A stretch of DNA of 64,000 nt from Kitasatospora cinereorecta (GCF_024172095.1 NZ_JAMZDX010000006.1:496001-560000), one strand, 5' to 3'. Positions 1-9,689 are shown, numbered from the stretch's first letter. The notes: generated by a model not told the origin, from the sequence alone. Translations and numbers: made by a program.

Positions 1-1449
1 GGCGGTGTCGTGGTCCATCGGGCCGTGCTCCAGGCGCAGCTCCAACAGGTGCTTGTAGGCCTGGCCGACGGCGGGGCCGGGCTTGAGGTCGAGGAGCTGC
101 ATGATCTGGTTGCCGTCGAGCGCGGGGCGGATCGCGTCCAGTTCCTCCTGCGCCTTCAGCGTGGTGATCCGCTCCTCCAGGGAGTCGTACGTCCGCGCCA
201 GCGCCGCCGCCTTCTTCTTGTTGCGGGTGGTGCAGTCGGAGCGGGTCAGCTTGTGGAGGCGCTCGAGCAGCGGGCCGGCGTCGGTGACGTAGCGGCGGAC
301 GGCGGAGTCGGTCCACTCGCCGCCGCCGTAGCCGTGGAAGCGCAGGTGGAGCTCGACCAGGTGGGAGACCTCGTCGACCATGTCCTTGGAGTACTTGAGG
401 TCGCGCATCCGCTTGCGGGTCATCTTGGCGCCGACCACCTCGTGGTGGTGGAAGGAGACCCGGCCGTCCGGCTCGAAGCGGCGGGTGCGCGGCTTGCCGA
501 TGTCGTGCAGCAGCGCGGCGAGCCGCAGGACGAGGTCGGGCCCGTCGGTCTCCAGCGCGATGGCCTGCTCCAGGACGGTGAGCGAGTGCTCGTAGACGTC
601 CTTGTGGCGGTGGTGCTCGTCGCGCTCCAGGCGCAGCGCGGGCAGTTCGGGCAGCACGTGGTCGGCGAGGCCGGTGTCGACCAGGAGCCGCAGGCCCTTG
701 ACCGGGTGGGCGGCGAGCAGCAGCTTGTTGAGTTCGGCCTGGACGCGCTCGGCGGAGACGATGGTGATCCGCTCGGCCATGGCGGTCATCGCGGCGACCA
801 CCTCGGGGGCGGGGTCGAAGTCCAGCTGGGCGGCGAACCGGGCGGCGCGCATCATCCGCAGCGGGTCGTCGGAGAAGGACTCCTCGGGGGTGGCGGGGGT
901 GCGCAGCACCCGGGCCTCGAGGTCCTCCAGGCCGTGGTGGGGGTCGACGAAGCCGCGGCCGGGCAGGTCGACGGCCATCGCGTTGACGGTGAAGTCGCGG
1001 CGGACCAGGTCCTGCTCGATGGTGTCGCCGTAGGTGACCTCGGGCTTGCGGGAGGTGCGGTCGTACGCCTCGCTGCGGTAGGTGGTGATCTCGATCAGGA
1101 AGGAGCCGTCGGCGGTGTCCTTGCGGGCGCCGACGGTGCCGAAGGCGATGCCGACGTCCCAGACGGCGTCCGCCCAGCCCTTGACCAGCTTGAGGACCTG
1201 TTGCGGGCGGGCGTCGGTGGTGAAGTCCAGGTCGTTGCCGAGCCGGCCCAGCAGGGCGTCCCGTACCGAGCCGCCGACCAGCGCGAGGCGGAAGCCGGCC
1301 GACTCGAAGCGGCGGGCGATCTCGTCGGCGACCGGGGAGACCCGGAGCAGTTCCTGCAGCCCGAGGGCCTGCGCCTCGGTGAGGCCCGGGAGGGCGGCCG
1401 GGGCTGCGATGCTGGAATGATTGGCGCTGGAGGCGTTGGCAGTGGACAC
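1..1449 (-). CDS. cca: CCA tRNA nucleotidyltransferase (3' end cut by window edge)
   Basis: Adds or repairs the 3' CCA of tRNAs in the cytoplasm, using CTP and ATP. The reverse-strand frame is open from a GTG at 1449 to the window edge (483 codons), with an in-frame TGA two codons upstream that fixes the start region. Near residues 59-64 is the nucleotidyltransferase signature GGSVRD, then the acidic NDLDFTTDA at 72-80, the RRDFTVNAM motif, and a C-terminal HD domain (LLHDIG). The HD domain suggests phosphohydrolase activity, as in related enzymes. Length is close to the usual 480-490 residues, so only a few C-terminal residues are missing. It is divergent from the DUF6049 gene, the arrangement typical of Streptomyces near oriC. 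Identification is secure; the CCA-adding activity is from the family. Confidence 0.93.
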   Translation of the reverse strand, partial: MSTANASSANHSSIAAPAALPGLTEAQALGLQELLRVSPVADEIARRFESAGFRLALVGGSVRDALLGRLGNDLDFTTDARPQQVLKLVKGWADAVWDVGIAFGTVGARKDTADGSFLIEITTYRSEAYDRTSRKPEVTYGDTIEQDLVRRDFTVNAMAVDLPGRGFVDPHHGLEDLEARVLRTPATPEESFSDDPLRMMRAARFAAQLDFDPAPEVVAAMTAMAERITIVSAERVQAELNKLLLAAHPVKGLRLLVDTGLADHVLPELPALRLERDEHHRHKDVYEHSLTVLEQAIALETDGPDLVLRLAALLHDIGKPRTRRFEPDGRVSFHHHEVVGAKMTRKRMRDLKYSKDMVDEVSHLVELHLRFHGYGGGEWTDSAVRRYVTDAGPLLERLHKLTRSDCTTRNKKKAAALARTYDSLEERITTLKAQEELDAIRPALDGNQIMQLLDLKPGPAVGQAYKHLLELRLEHGPMDHDTA

Positions 1450-1654
1450 GGCTCACAAGGGTACGTGCCCGGCCTCCCCCGCCGCTTTCGCGTTTCGCCC
1501 GCCGGGGTGCGTCCGGTCAGCTTCCGGCCCGCAACACTGCGGGCCCGGCCGCGTCGTTACCATGCCTGGGGGACGCTCCTCGGGGGCCCGGTGCCACCGG
1601 GCGACCGCGGCGGTGCGTGAACTGATCGAGCACGATCGAGAACGGCGAGGACGC

Positions 1655-4075
1655 GTGGACGAGCGGACCGGGCGGAGCGTTGGAGGGCGCGCGCTTCGCG
1701 GACGGCGCACGGGGCGGCTGGCCAGGGCCGCCGCCTCCGCGCTGGTGGCGGGCGGCCTGCTGGCGACCTCTGCCGCGACCACCGCGTCGGCCGTCGGTTC
1801 GGTGCTGACGGCGTCCCCCGAGTACCCGGCCACCATCGAGATCGACACGGTGACGCCGCAGAGCGCCGCCGACAACGGCACCGTGGTGGTGACCGGCAAG
1901 GTCACCAACTCGGGCAAGTCCACGCTGAAGTCCCCGACCGTCGCGGTACGCGGCCCGGTCCAGGGCCGGCCGCTGAAGACCCGCAGCGACCTCAACCTGA
2001 TCGCCACCCGGACCACGCCGATGGGCCAGGACGGCGTCGCCCTGGACCACGCCCAGCAGGACGTCGGCGACCTCGCCCCCGGCCGGAGCGCGAGCTTCAG
2101 CATCCCCGTCGCGGTCGCCGACCTCGGTCTGAAGCACGCCGGGGTGTACGAGCTGGCGGTCGACGTCCACAGCGGCACGGGCGAGAAGGCCCAGCAGCTC
2201 GGCATCACCCGGACCTTCCTGCCGTACCAGAGCGGTTTCACCGCCAAGCCGACCCAGGTGTCGGTGGTGTGGCCGATCACCCACGCGCCCGAGCTGGTCG
2301 CCCAGACCATGCCGGACAACGACCAGATGCCGGTGCTGCGCGACGACTCCCTGGTCGGTGAGCTGGCTCCCGGCGGGCGGCTGGACCAGCTGGTCACCCT
2401 GGGCGCCGACCTGCCCAACCTGACCTGGGTGGTCGACCCCGACCTGCTGGACACCGTGTACGCGATGACCAAGCCGTACCGGGTGCAGAAGCCCGACACC
2501 GGTGGCGAGTCCGCGCGTGAGGACAACACCGTCCCGGGCACCGGCAAGGACGCCGCCACCGCGTGGCTGACCAAGCTGCGCACCGCGGTCGCCCGGACGG
2601 GCGACGAGGTGGTCTCGCTGCCGTACGCCGACCCCGACCTGGCCTCGATCGCCCACAACGGCGCCGGGCTGAACGGGATGGAGACCGCGCTGCGCAAGGC
2701 GGCCACGGCCGGCCAGGTGACCGCCGAGGGCCGGCTGTCGGTCGAGGTGAAGGCGAACGTGGCCTGGCCGTACCAGGGCTGGCTGGACAAGGCGACGGCG
2801 GGCGTCGCCGCCACCACCGGCGGCAAGGTCGTGCTGGTCAACGGCGCGAGCATGCCGGAGTCGAAGGACCTGCCCTACACCCCGAACGCGGCCCGTCCGA
2901 TCGGCAACGGGCAGACCGCGGTGGTCGCCGACCCGACCGTCTCCGGCCTGTTCCAGGGCGACCTGGCGGGCGACTCGGCCCGTACCGCGACCGTGCAGCG
3001 CTTCCTGGCCGAGACCATGATGATCAGCGACCAGGAGCCGGAGCAGCCGCGCGGCCTGCTGGTGCTGCCGCCGCGCTCACTGACCGCCGGCACGGCGACG
3101 GCGCTGCACGACGCCGTGCTGAAGTCGCAGGCGGGCGGCTGGGTCAGCCCGGCCTCGCTGGACTCGGTCGCGGGCACCGCAGCCGACCCCGAGGCCAACA
3201 CCTCGGTGCCCGACGGCTACTCGCACGAGCTGGCCGGCTCGGAGCTGTCCGCCGGGGAGCTCGCCGACACCATGGGCGTCCAGGACGGCGTCGACCAGCT
3301 GATGGTGATCCTGACCCAGCCGCAGCGGGTCCGCGGGCCGTTCAGCGCCGCGATGGTGCGCTCGATGTCCACCGAGTGGCGCGACCAGCCGAAGGCCGGC
3401 GCCGACTACCGGGTCTCGGTCCGCGAGTACCTGCACGGCCTGCGGACCGCGGTGAAGGTCCCGCTGAAGACCGCCGTCACCCTCCCCGGTGACAACGCCA
3501 CCCTGCTCGTCAGCGTCAAGAACGACCTCACCCAGTCGGTGGGCAACCTGGAGCTTCGGCTGACCTCCAGCCAGGTGAACCGGCTGAACGTCGGCGACAA
3601 GCAGCCGGTGGTGCTGGACGCCATGACCAGCAAGACCTACCGCTTCCCCGCCGAGGCCCAGGTCAACGGGCCGGTCCAGGTGACCGCCCAGCTGTGGACG
3701 ACCGGCCCGCACGCGCAGAAGTACGGCGACCCGGTGGTCTTCACGGTCGAGGTCACCTCGGTGGCCAGCGGCGTCTGGTACGTGATCGGCGGCGGCCTGG
3801 TGCTGATGGTGCTGGCCGGCCTCCGGTTCTCCCTGCAGCGCCGCAAGCGGGCCGCCGCGGGCGAGGCCGACGAGGACCCCGAGCGCCTGCTGGACAACCC
3901 GCCCACCGCCCCGCAGGGCGGCGCGGGCGAGGAGCCCGGGAAGGGCCCGCAGAGCGCCGCACAGGCCGCCCCGGACACCCTTGCGGAGGACGGCCCGGGC
4001 GATGCCCCGCAGGCCGACCCGCAGACCGCAGATGACCGCGATCGGGTCGCCGGTGATGAGAAGGTGGGTCACTGA
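1655..4075 (+). CDS. DUF6049 family secreted, membrane-anchored protein
   Basis: About 806 residues, function unknown. An Arg-rich N-terminus precedes an Ala-rich hydrophobic segment (about residues 21-46) that looks like a signal peptide. A long extracellular region follows, then one transmembrane helix near residues 706-727 followed by RRKR and an acidic, Pro/Ala-rich cytoplasmic tail of about 75 residues. This topology (exported body, single C-terminal anchor) and the position directly upstream of murJ match the DUF6049 proteins of Streptomyces. GTG at 1655 was chosen because a purine-rich GGCGAGG lies a few bases upstream and the signal peptide then starts near the N-terminus; the frame is open further upstream to 1421. 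The murJ neighbour suggests an envelope role, which is inference. Confidence 0.85.
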   Translation: MDERTGRSVGGRALRGRRTGRLARAAASALVAGGLLATSAATTASAVGSVLTASPEYPATIEIDTVTPQSAADNGTVVVTGKVTNSGKSTLKSPTVAVRGPVQGRPLKTRSDLNLIATRTTPMGQDGVALDHAQQDVGDLAPGRSASFSIPVAVADLGLKHAGVYELAVDVHSGTGEKAQQLGITRTFLPYQSGFTAKPTQVSVVWPITHAPELVAQTMPDNDQMPVLRDDSLVGELAPGGRLDQLVTLGADLPNLTWVVDPDLLDTVYAMTKPYRVQKPDTGGESAREDNTVPGTGKDAATAWLTKLRTAVARTGDEVVSLPYADPDLASIAHNGAGLNGMETALRKAATAGQVTAEGRLSVEVKANVAWPYQGWLDKATAGVAATTGGKVVLVNGASMPESKDLPYTPNAARPIGNGQTAVVADPTVSGLFQGDLAGDSARTATVQRFLAETMMISDQEPEQPRGLLVLPPRSLTAGTATALHDAVLKSQAGGWVSPASLDSVAGTAADPEANTSVPDGYSHELAGSELSAGELADTMGVQDGVDQLMVILTQPQRVRGPFSAAMVRSMSTEWRDQPKAGADYRVSVREYLHGLRTAVKVPLKTAVTLPGDNATLLVSVKNDLTQSVGNLELRLTSSQVNRLNVGDKQPVVLDAMTSKTYRFPAEAQVNGPVQVTAQLWTTGPHAQKYGDPVVFTVEVTSVASGVWYVIGGGLVLMVLAGLRFSLQRRKRAAAGEADEDPERLLDNPPTAPQGGAGEEPGKGPQSAAQAAPDTLAEDGPGDAPQADPQTADDRDRVAGDEKVGH

Positions 4076-4123
4076 GGTCGTCCCCTCCTGCGGCCTCCAC
4101 CCTCCTAGCCGTGGATTGGTGGC

Positions 4124-6418
4124 ATGAACGAGCGCAGCGAGCGACCGATTCAGGACGACTGGTACGTGGCCGACACCTACGCCCGTGACCCGTACGCCGC
4201 CGAGGCGTTCACGGGCACGGGCGAGCCGGATCCGTACGGCTCGGCCGCGCCCCCGGCACCGGCGGCCCCGGCGTCTGCGTCCACGGCGCCACAGGCGCCG
4301 GAGGAGTCCGCGGCCGCCGTCCCGGGCCAGCCGAGCGCCCCGGAGCCGGAGGCCGCGCCGCGCCTGACCGCCCCGGCCGCCCGCTGGGCCGGTGCCGCGG
4401 CGGCGGAGAGCACCCCGCCCGGTCCCCCCGCGCCGACCGCACCGGGGGACGATTCCGCGCCAGGGGCAGGCCCGGCCGCTCAGGCGCTCGCCGCCGCCGA
4501 GGGTTCGCGCTGGGACACCGAGACCACCGAGTACGTCGGCGTGGACGCGCTGCTGAGCGGCGACGCCGCGGCGGCGGGGGCGGAGCAGCCGGCCGGGGAC
4601 GAACCCTCCGAAGAGCAGCCGGAGACCGAGCGGCGGCCCTACGTCCCGCCGATCGAGTTCGACCCGCCGCTGTCCGAGGAGGAGGCGGTCATCCAGGCCA
4701 ACGCGGCGGTGCTGGAGGCCGACGCGGCGATCGAGGCCGAGCTGCCCACCGCCCCACCCGTCGGCGGCGCCGGCGGCAAGGTCGCGAGCCTGCTGAACTC
4801 CAGCGCGGTGATGGCCGCCGGCACCCTGGTCTCCCGGGGCACCGGCTTCCTGCGGACCATGGTGATCGCCGCCGCGATCGGCGTCGGCACCATGGGCGAC
4901 TCGTACAACGCCGCCAACACCCTGCCCACCCTGCTGTACATCCTGATCGGCGGCGGCGCGCTCAACGCGGTGTTCGTCCCGCAGCTGGTGCGCAGCATGA
5001 AGAACGACGAGGACGGCGGCACCGCCTACGCCAACCGGCTGCTCACCCTGGTGATGACCGGTCTGGCCGGGGTGGTGTTCGTGTCGGTGCTGGCCGCGCC
5101 GGTGCTGGTGCAACTGATCTCGCACTCGCTGATGCGCGACCCGGCGAGCGCCGAGACCACGGTGGCGCTGGCCCGCTACTGCCTGCCGACCATCTTCTTC
5201 ATGGGCGTGCACGTGGTGATGGGGCAGATCCTCAACGCCCGTGGCCGGTTCGGCGCGATGATGTGGACGCCGGTCCTCAACAACATCGTGGTGATCTTCA
5301 CCTTCACGATGTACATCGCCGTCTACGGCACCTTCGAGCACAGCGAGGTCACCCCGGCGACGGTGTCGCCCGAGGGCGTCCGGATGCTCGGCGTGGGCAC
5401 CCTGCTCGGCCTGGCCGTGCAGGCGCTGTCGATGATCCCCTACCTGCGGGCCTCGGGCTTCCGCTTCAAGCCGCGCTTCGACTGGCGCGGGCACGGCCTG
5501 GGCAAGGCCGCCCGACTGGCCAAGTGGACCTTCCTGTTCGTCCTCGCCAACCAGGCCGGGTACCTGGTGGTCACCCAGCTCGCCACCGCCTCCGGCCAGG
5601 CCGCCGAGGCCAAGGGCTTCCTGGGCGTCGGCCTCGCCGCGTACTCCAACGCGCTGCTGATCTGGCAGCTGCCGATGGCGGTGATCACCGTCTCGGTGAT
5701 GAGCGCCGTCCTGCCCCGGCTCTCCCGGGCCGCCGCCGACCACGACGCCGGCGCCGTCCGCGACGACCTCTCGTACGGGCTGCGCACCTCGGCGGTGGCG
5801 ATCGTCCCGGCCGCCTTCCTGTTCCTCGCGCTCGGCCCGGTGATCGGCTCCGCCATCTACGGCCTGGGCAACGGCGGCGCGGTCGCCCACGGCACCACGG
5901 CCGTCGGCTTCATGCTCTCCGCCTTCGCCCTCGGCCTGATCCCGTACTCGGTGCAGTACGTGCTGCTGCGCGGCTTCTACGCGTACGAGGACACCCGCAC
6001 CCCGTTCTCCAACACGGTCTGGGTGGCCGTCACCCAGGCCGGCACCGCGGTGCTCTGCTGGCTGGTGCTGCCCGCGCAGTGGGCGGTGACCGGCATGGCG
6101 CTCGGCTACGGCCTGTCCTACGCGGTGGGCGTGGCCGTCGCCGTCCCGAAGCTGAAGGCCAGGATCGGCGGTCTGGACACCGGACGGATCGCCAAGACGT
6201 ACATCCGGTTGGCGATCGCCTCGGTGCCGGCCGCGGTGGTCGGAGTGGCCGTCGAGCTGCTGGCCGGCGGCCTGGTCGACGGCTGGGCCGGCAGCGTGAT
6301 CACCCTGGTGGTGGCCGGTACGGCGCAGCTCGCCGCGTTCCTCGTACTGGCCCGCCGTATGCGAATCGAGGAGCTGGGCGCCCTCACCGCCATGGTCCGC
6401 CGTCGACTGGGCCGTTGA
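4124..6418 (+). CDS. murJ: Lipid II flippase MurJ (MviN family)
   Basis: Multidrug/oligosaccharidyl-lipid/polysaccharide-fold flippase predicted to move lipid II across the plasma membrane for peptidoglycan synthesis. The protein is 764 residues. About 220 N-terminal residues are Ala/Pro/Glu-rich and probably disordered in the cytoplasm. The MurJ core then starts near residue 220 (SRGTGFLRTM is the typical first-helix region) and continues with about 14 hydrophobic segments to the end. Unlike Mycobacterium tuberculosis MviN, no kinase-like domain is fused at the C-terminus; that part is the next gene. The ATG lies 48 bases after the DUF6049 stop, so co-transcription is likely. Confidence 0.93.
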   Translation: MNERSERPIQDDWYVADTYARDPYAAEAFTGTGEPDPYGSAAPPAPAAPASASTAPQAPEESAAAVPGQPSAPEPEAAPRLTAPAARWAGAAAAESTPPGPPAPTAPGDDSAPGAGPAAQALAAAEGSRWDTETTEYVGVDALLSGDAAAAGAEQPAGDEPSEEQPETERRPYVPPIEFDPPLSEEEAVIQANAAVLEADAAIEAELPTAPPVGGAGGKVASLLNSSAVMAAGTLVSRGTGFLRTMVIAAAIGVGTMGDSYNAANTLPTLLYILIGGGALNAVFVPQLVRSMKNDEDGGTAYANRLLTLVMTGLAGVVFVSVLAAPVLVQLISHSLMRDPASAETTVALARYCLPTIFFMGVHVVMGQILNARGRFGAMMWTPVLNNIVVIFTFTMYIAVYGTFEHSEVTPATVSPEGVRMLGVGTLLGLAVQALSMIPYLRASGFRFKPRFDWRGHGLGKAARLAKWTFLFVLANQAGYLVVTQLATASGQAAEAKGFLGVGLAAYSNALLIWQLPMAVITVSVMSAVLPRLSRAAADHDAGAVRDDLSYGLRTSAVAIVPAAFLFLALGPVIGSAIYGLGNGGAVAHGTTAVGFMLSAFALGLIPYSVQYVLLRGFYAYEDTRTPFSNTVWVAVTQAGTAVLCWLVLPAQWAVTGMALGYGLSYAVGVAVAVPKLKARIGGLDTGRIAKTYIRLAIASVPAAVVGVAVELLAGGLVDGWAGSVITLVVAGTAQLAAFLVLARRMRIEELGALTAMVRRRLGR

Positions 6419-6562
6419 CCCGACGTCAACCGAATGGACCGGACCCCCTAATGTGCGTGATCGCGCAACCAGTCGGCCGCCTCATCGGTCGTACCAGGAG
6501 GCGAAGAGTGGGCACAATTGTCCTGGCACACTCGGGGCGATCCAAGGGGAGGCTGGACCACG

Positions 6563-8863
6563 GTGGCTGATGGCACCAAGGCGGTCGTCGACACGTCGGT
6601 GGCGGACGAGGCCGCGCTGGCCACGGCTCTCGACGGGCTCCCGGACGACGGCTCCGAGGCCTCCTCGGGGACCGGCACTCCCGGCGCGACCGACGAGCGG
6701 CCCGGCGAACCCGCCGACGACACCGGGAAGAACGGCACCGTGAAGGACGACACCGCGAAGAGCGGCAAGCCGAAGAGCGCCACCGCGAAGAGCGCCTCCC
6801 CCGCGGCCGCCGCGGACGGTGCCCCGGCGGCGCGGACCACCGGCGCGAAGCCCGCTGCGGGGCGCAAGCCCGGCGGCGGCAAGCCGGCCGGCGCCCGCAA
6901 GACGCCGGTCGCCAAGCCGGCAGCGGCCGCGAAGCCGGGCAGCAAGCCCTCGGCGGCGGCACAGTCCACCAAGGCCACCAAGGCCACCGAGCCGGTCGAA
7001 CCCACCGAACCCACCGAGCCGGTCGAGGCCGTGGAACCCGCGGAGCCCGCCGAGGCCCCCGAGGCCATCGAGCAGGTCGAGCAGGCCGAGGCCGCCGAGC
7101 AGGTCGAGGAGTCCACCGCGCCGCTCTCCGCCGCGGAGATCGCCGCCGAGCTGACGGCCGGAAAGGCCGCGAAGGCCGCCGCAGCCGCTGCCGCCACCAA
7201 GGGCGCGGCGGCGGGCAGGGCCGGCCAGAAGACCGCCCGCAGCCGCGCCACCGGCTCGGGCCTCAGCACCGAGACCCTGGACGCCGACACCGCCACCCTC
7301 CCGGCCCTCCTGCCCGCTCCCCAGCGGCACAGCGGCGACAAGATCGGCGACCGCTACCGGCTGGAGGAGTGCATCTCCCAGTCGGACTCGTTCAGCAGCT
7401 GGCGCGCCGTCGACGAGAAGCTCCGCCGCGCCGTCGGCGTCCACCTGCTCGCGGCCGGCCACCAGCGCGCCAAGGCGGTGCTCACCGCCGCCCGTTCGGC
7501 CGCCCTGCTGAACGACCCGCGCTTCGTCCAGGTCCTCGACGCGGTGCAGGAGGGCGACCTGGTCTACGTCGTCCGCGAGTGGCTGCCCGGCGCCAGCGAC
7601 CTCGGCCGGCTGCTCGCCGCCGGGGCGATGGAGCCCTACGACGCGTACCAGATGGTCCGCCAGGTCACCGACGCCATCTCCGCGGCCCACCGGCGCGGCC
7701 AGGCGCACCTGCGCCTCACCCCGACCTGCGTGCTGCGCACCGACGGCGGCCAGTACCGGATCAACGGCATCGCCGTGGACGCCGCCCTGCGCGGCCTGCC
7801 CACCGAGGACGCCGAACTCACCGACGTCCGCGCGATCGGCGCCCTGCTGTACGCCGCGCTGACCCACCGCTGGCCCTACCCCGAGGACCGCTACGACCTC
7901 CAGGGCCTGCCCAAGGACCTCGGCTGCGTCCCGCCGGACCAGGTGAAGGCCGGTGTGCACAAGGGCCTGTCGGAGCTGGCCGCCCGGATCCTGTGCGAGA
8001 ACCCGCCGCACCAGAAGGAGCCGATCACCAGCCCCGAGCAGCTGGCCAAGGCGATCGCGCTGATGCCGAAGATCCGTCAGCCCGAGCCGCCCGCCCCGCC
8101 GACGCTGCGCCCGCTGCCGGCGGCCGCGCCGCCCCGGTACGCCGCCGGCCGCCCCACCCAGGTCCTGCCCCCGGTCGAGGACCTGCCGCCCGCCCCGGTG
8201 CCCCGTCCGCGGCCGCGCCGGCGCGCCCTGAAGGCCGCCGCCAAGTGGACCGCCTCGCTGGTCGCCCTGGCCGCCATCGCCGTCGCCTCCTGGCAGGCGG
8301 TCGACCGGCTGCACCACACCGACCGGACCCCGACCACCGGCGAGCACACCGCGGCCGCTCCCGCGCCCTCGTCCTCCCCCAAGCCGACGCTGACCGGCGC
8401 CAAGCTCGTCCCCGCCGCGCTCGCCCCGTTCAACGCGTTCGGCGAGACCAAGGACGAGCACGTCCCGGACCTGCCCAAGGCCACCGACGGCAACCCGGCC
8501 ACCGCCTGGACCACCCAGCGCTACGACGACCCGTTCGGCTCCGGCGGGTACCGGGCCGGCACCGGACTGCTGATCGACCTCGGCAGCGCCAAGTCCGTCG
8601 GCTCGGTCGACATCCAGTTCCTCGGCGACCACAAGGTCGAACTGAAGGCCGCCCCGGCCGACACCGCCGCCGCGCCGGGCGCCGACGAGGCCGGATTCCG
8701 CGCCTTCGGCGCCTCGGTCGCCTCAGGCTCCGGATCCAAGGTGACCCTGAAGCCCGAGTCCCCGGTGACCGCCCGCTACCTGCTGGTCTGGCTGACCGGC
8801 ATTCCCGCCGACAGCGAGGGCGGCTACAAGGGCAAGGTCGCCGAGATCCAGGTCAACGGGTGA
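6563..8863 (+). CDS. Membrane pseudokinase with extracellular discoidin-like domain (MurJ partner)
   Basis: About 766 residues in four parts: a low-complexity Ala/Lys/Glu/Pro region (1-255), a Ser/Thr-kinase-like domain (about 262-520), a Pro-rich stretch leading to one transmembrane helix (about 558-578), and an exported C-terminal beta-rich domain (about 615-766). The kinase-like domain has lost its catalytic motifs: where HRD should be it reads HLRLTP, and no DFG is visible, so it should not phosphorylate. The same order (pseudokinase, helix, extracellular sugar-binding-like domain) forms the C-terminal half of mycobacterial MviN, where PknB phosphorylates the pseudokinase and FhaA binds it. 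The role here as a separate MurJ regulator is inferred from that. GTG at 6563 has GGGGAGG upstream. Confidence 0.85.
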   Translation: MADGTKAVVDTSVADEAALATALDGLPDDGSEASSGTGTPGATDERPGEPADDTGKNGTVKDDTAKSGKPKSATAKSASPAAAADGAPAARTTGAKPAAGRKPGGGKPAGARKTPVAKPAAAAKPGSKPSAAAQSTKATKATEPVEPTEPTEPVEAVEPAEPAEAPEAIEQVEQAEAAEQVEESTAPLSAAEIAAELTAGKAAKAAAAAAATKGAAAGRAGQKTARSRATGSGLSTETLDADTATLPALLPAPQRHSGDKIGDRYRLEECISQSDSFSSWRAVDEKLRRAVGVHLLAAGHQRAKAVLTAARSAALLNDPRFVQVLDAVQEGDLVYVVREWLPGASDLGRLLAAGAMEPYDAYQMVRQVTDAISAAHRRGQAHLRLTPTCVLRTDGGQYRINGIAVDAALRGLPTEDAELTDVRAIGALLYAALTHRWPYPEDRYDLQGLPKDLGCVPPDQVKAGVHKGLSELAARILCENPPHQKEPITSPEQLAKAIALMPKIRQPEPPAPPTLRPLPAAAPPRYAAGRPTQVLPPVEDLPPAPVPRPRPRRRALKAAAKWTASLVALAAIAVASWQAVDRLHHTDRTPTTGEHTAAAPAPSSSPKPTLTGAKLVPAALAPFNAFGETKDEHVPDLPKATDGNPATAWTTQRYDDPFGSGGYRAGTGLLIDLGSAKSVGSVDIQFLGDHKVELKAAPADTAAAPGADEAGFRAFGASVASGSGSKVTLKPESPVTARYLLVWLTGIPADSEGGYKGKVAEIQVNG

Positions 8864-8963
8864 ACCTCACCCGTCGCCCCTCTTGATCCGGCCGACGCCA
8901 TCCCCAACGATGTCCACTGCGGCGCCCGCAGCGGGCGACCGGACCGGGCGGGAGGGGGCGGGG

Positions 8964-9689
8964 ATGGCAGCGGAACCCGGTGACGCCGACCTGCTCGCCC
9001 GGCACGCCGCCGGCGACCCGGACGCCTTCGGCCTCCTGGTCCACCGGCACCGGGACCGGCTCTGGGCGGTCGCCGTGCGCACCCTGGGCGACCCCGAGGA
9101 GGCCGCCGACGCCCTCCAGGACGCCCTGGTCTCCGCCTTCCGCTCCGCCCACACCTTCCAGGGCCGTTCGGCCGTCACGACCTGGCTGCACCGGATCGTG
9201 GTCAACGCCTGCCTCGACCGGGCCCGCAAGAGCGCCGTCCGCCGGGCCGGCTCGCTGGACCAGGATCCGCGGCCACTGGAGGGCGCCCTCGGCAGCGCCG
9301 AGCCGGCCGACGCCCCGGTGGTCCGCGCCGAGCTGCGCCAGGAGGTGGCGGCCGCGCTGGACGGCCTGCCCGCCGACCAGCGCGCCGCCCTGGTCCTGGT
9401 CGACATGCAGGGGTACCCGGTCGCCGAGGCCGCCGAGATGCTCGGCGTGCCGGTCGGCACGGTCAAGAGCCGCTGCGCCCGCGGCCGGGCCCGGCTGCTC
9501 CCGCTCCTCGGCCACCTGCGGGCGGACCGTGTTTCACGTGAAACCGCGGACGGTACGCCCGGAGGGGAACCGCGCACCGTTTCACGTGAAACATCCGCCG
9601 GCGGGAACCCGGAGCGCCCCGGCCCCGTCACATCCACGGGCCCCGCCCGGACCGCCCCGGCCCTGGAAGGAGATGCGAGCCCGCGATGA
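8964..9689 (+). CDS. sigM: ECF RNA polymerase sigma factor, SigM type
   Basis: Extracytoplasmic-function sigma factor of about 241 residues. Region 2 covers roughly residues 10-85 (DPDAFGLLV, RDRLWAVA, LGDPEEAADALQD) and region 4 roughly 120-180, with the helix-turn-helix VAEAAEMLGVPVGTVKSR. The last 55 or so residues are an unconserved Pro/Ser/Thr tail that includes two perfect parS sites, each read as VSRET. ATG 8964 was chosen because GGAGG sits eight bases upstream; in-frame alternatives are ATG 8910 and TTG 8883. The stop overlaps the anti-sigma start (ATGA), so the two are translationally coupled. The name follows the oriC-proximal SigM of actinomycetes and is not the unrelated SCO7314 SigM. 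Confidence 0.88.
   Translation: MAAEPGDADLLARHAAGDPDAFGLLVHRHRDRLWAVAVRTLGDPEEAADALQDALVSAFRSAHTFQGRSAVTTWLHRIVVNACLDRARKSAVRRAGSLDQDPRPLEGALGSAEPADAPVVRAELRQEVAAALDGLPADQRAALVLVDMQGYPVAEAAEMLGVPVGTVKSRCARGRARLLPLLGHLRADRVSRETADGTPGGEPRTVSRETSAGGNPERPGPVTSTGPARTAPALEGDASPR
9531..9544. promoter_or_regulatory. parS: parS site 1 (inside sigM)
   Basis: Perfect 14-bp palindrome GTTTCACGTGAAAC, the ParB binding site of streptomycetes. It lies within the 3' coding region of sigM. Confidence 0.93.
9579..9592. promoter_or_regulatory. parS: parS site 2 (inside sigM)
   Basis: Second perfect GTTTCACGTGAAAC, 48 bp from the first and in the same reading frame of sigM, so both encode the peptide VSRET. 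Confidence 0.93.

Noticed and set aside
3077..5890. Very long minus-strand open frame (over 900 codons) opposite DUF6049 and murJ
   Set aside because: Low-complexity Gly/Arg/His/Gln composition, no domain, and it lies antisense to two clear genes. It is a shadow of third-position GC bias.
6419..6562. Frameshift that splits a MurJ-pseudokinase fusion
   Set aside because: There is a proper stop, a 144-bp gap and a separate ribosome binding site, and the pseudokinase has its own 255-residue N-terminal region.
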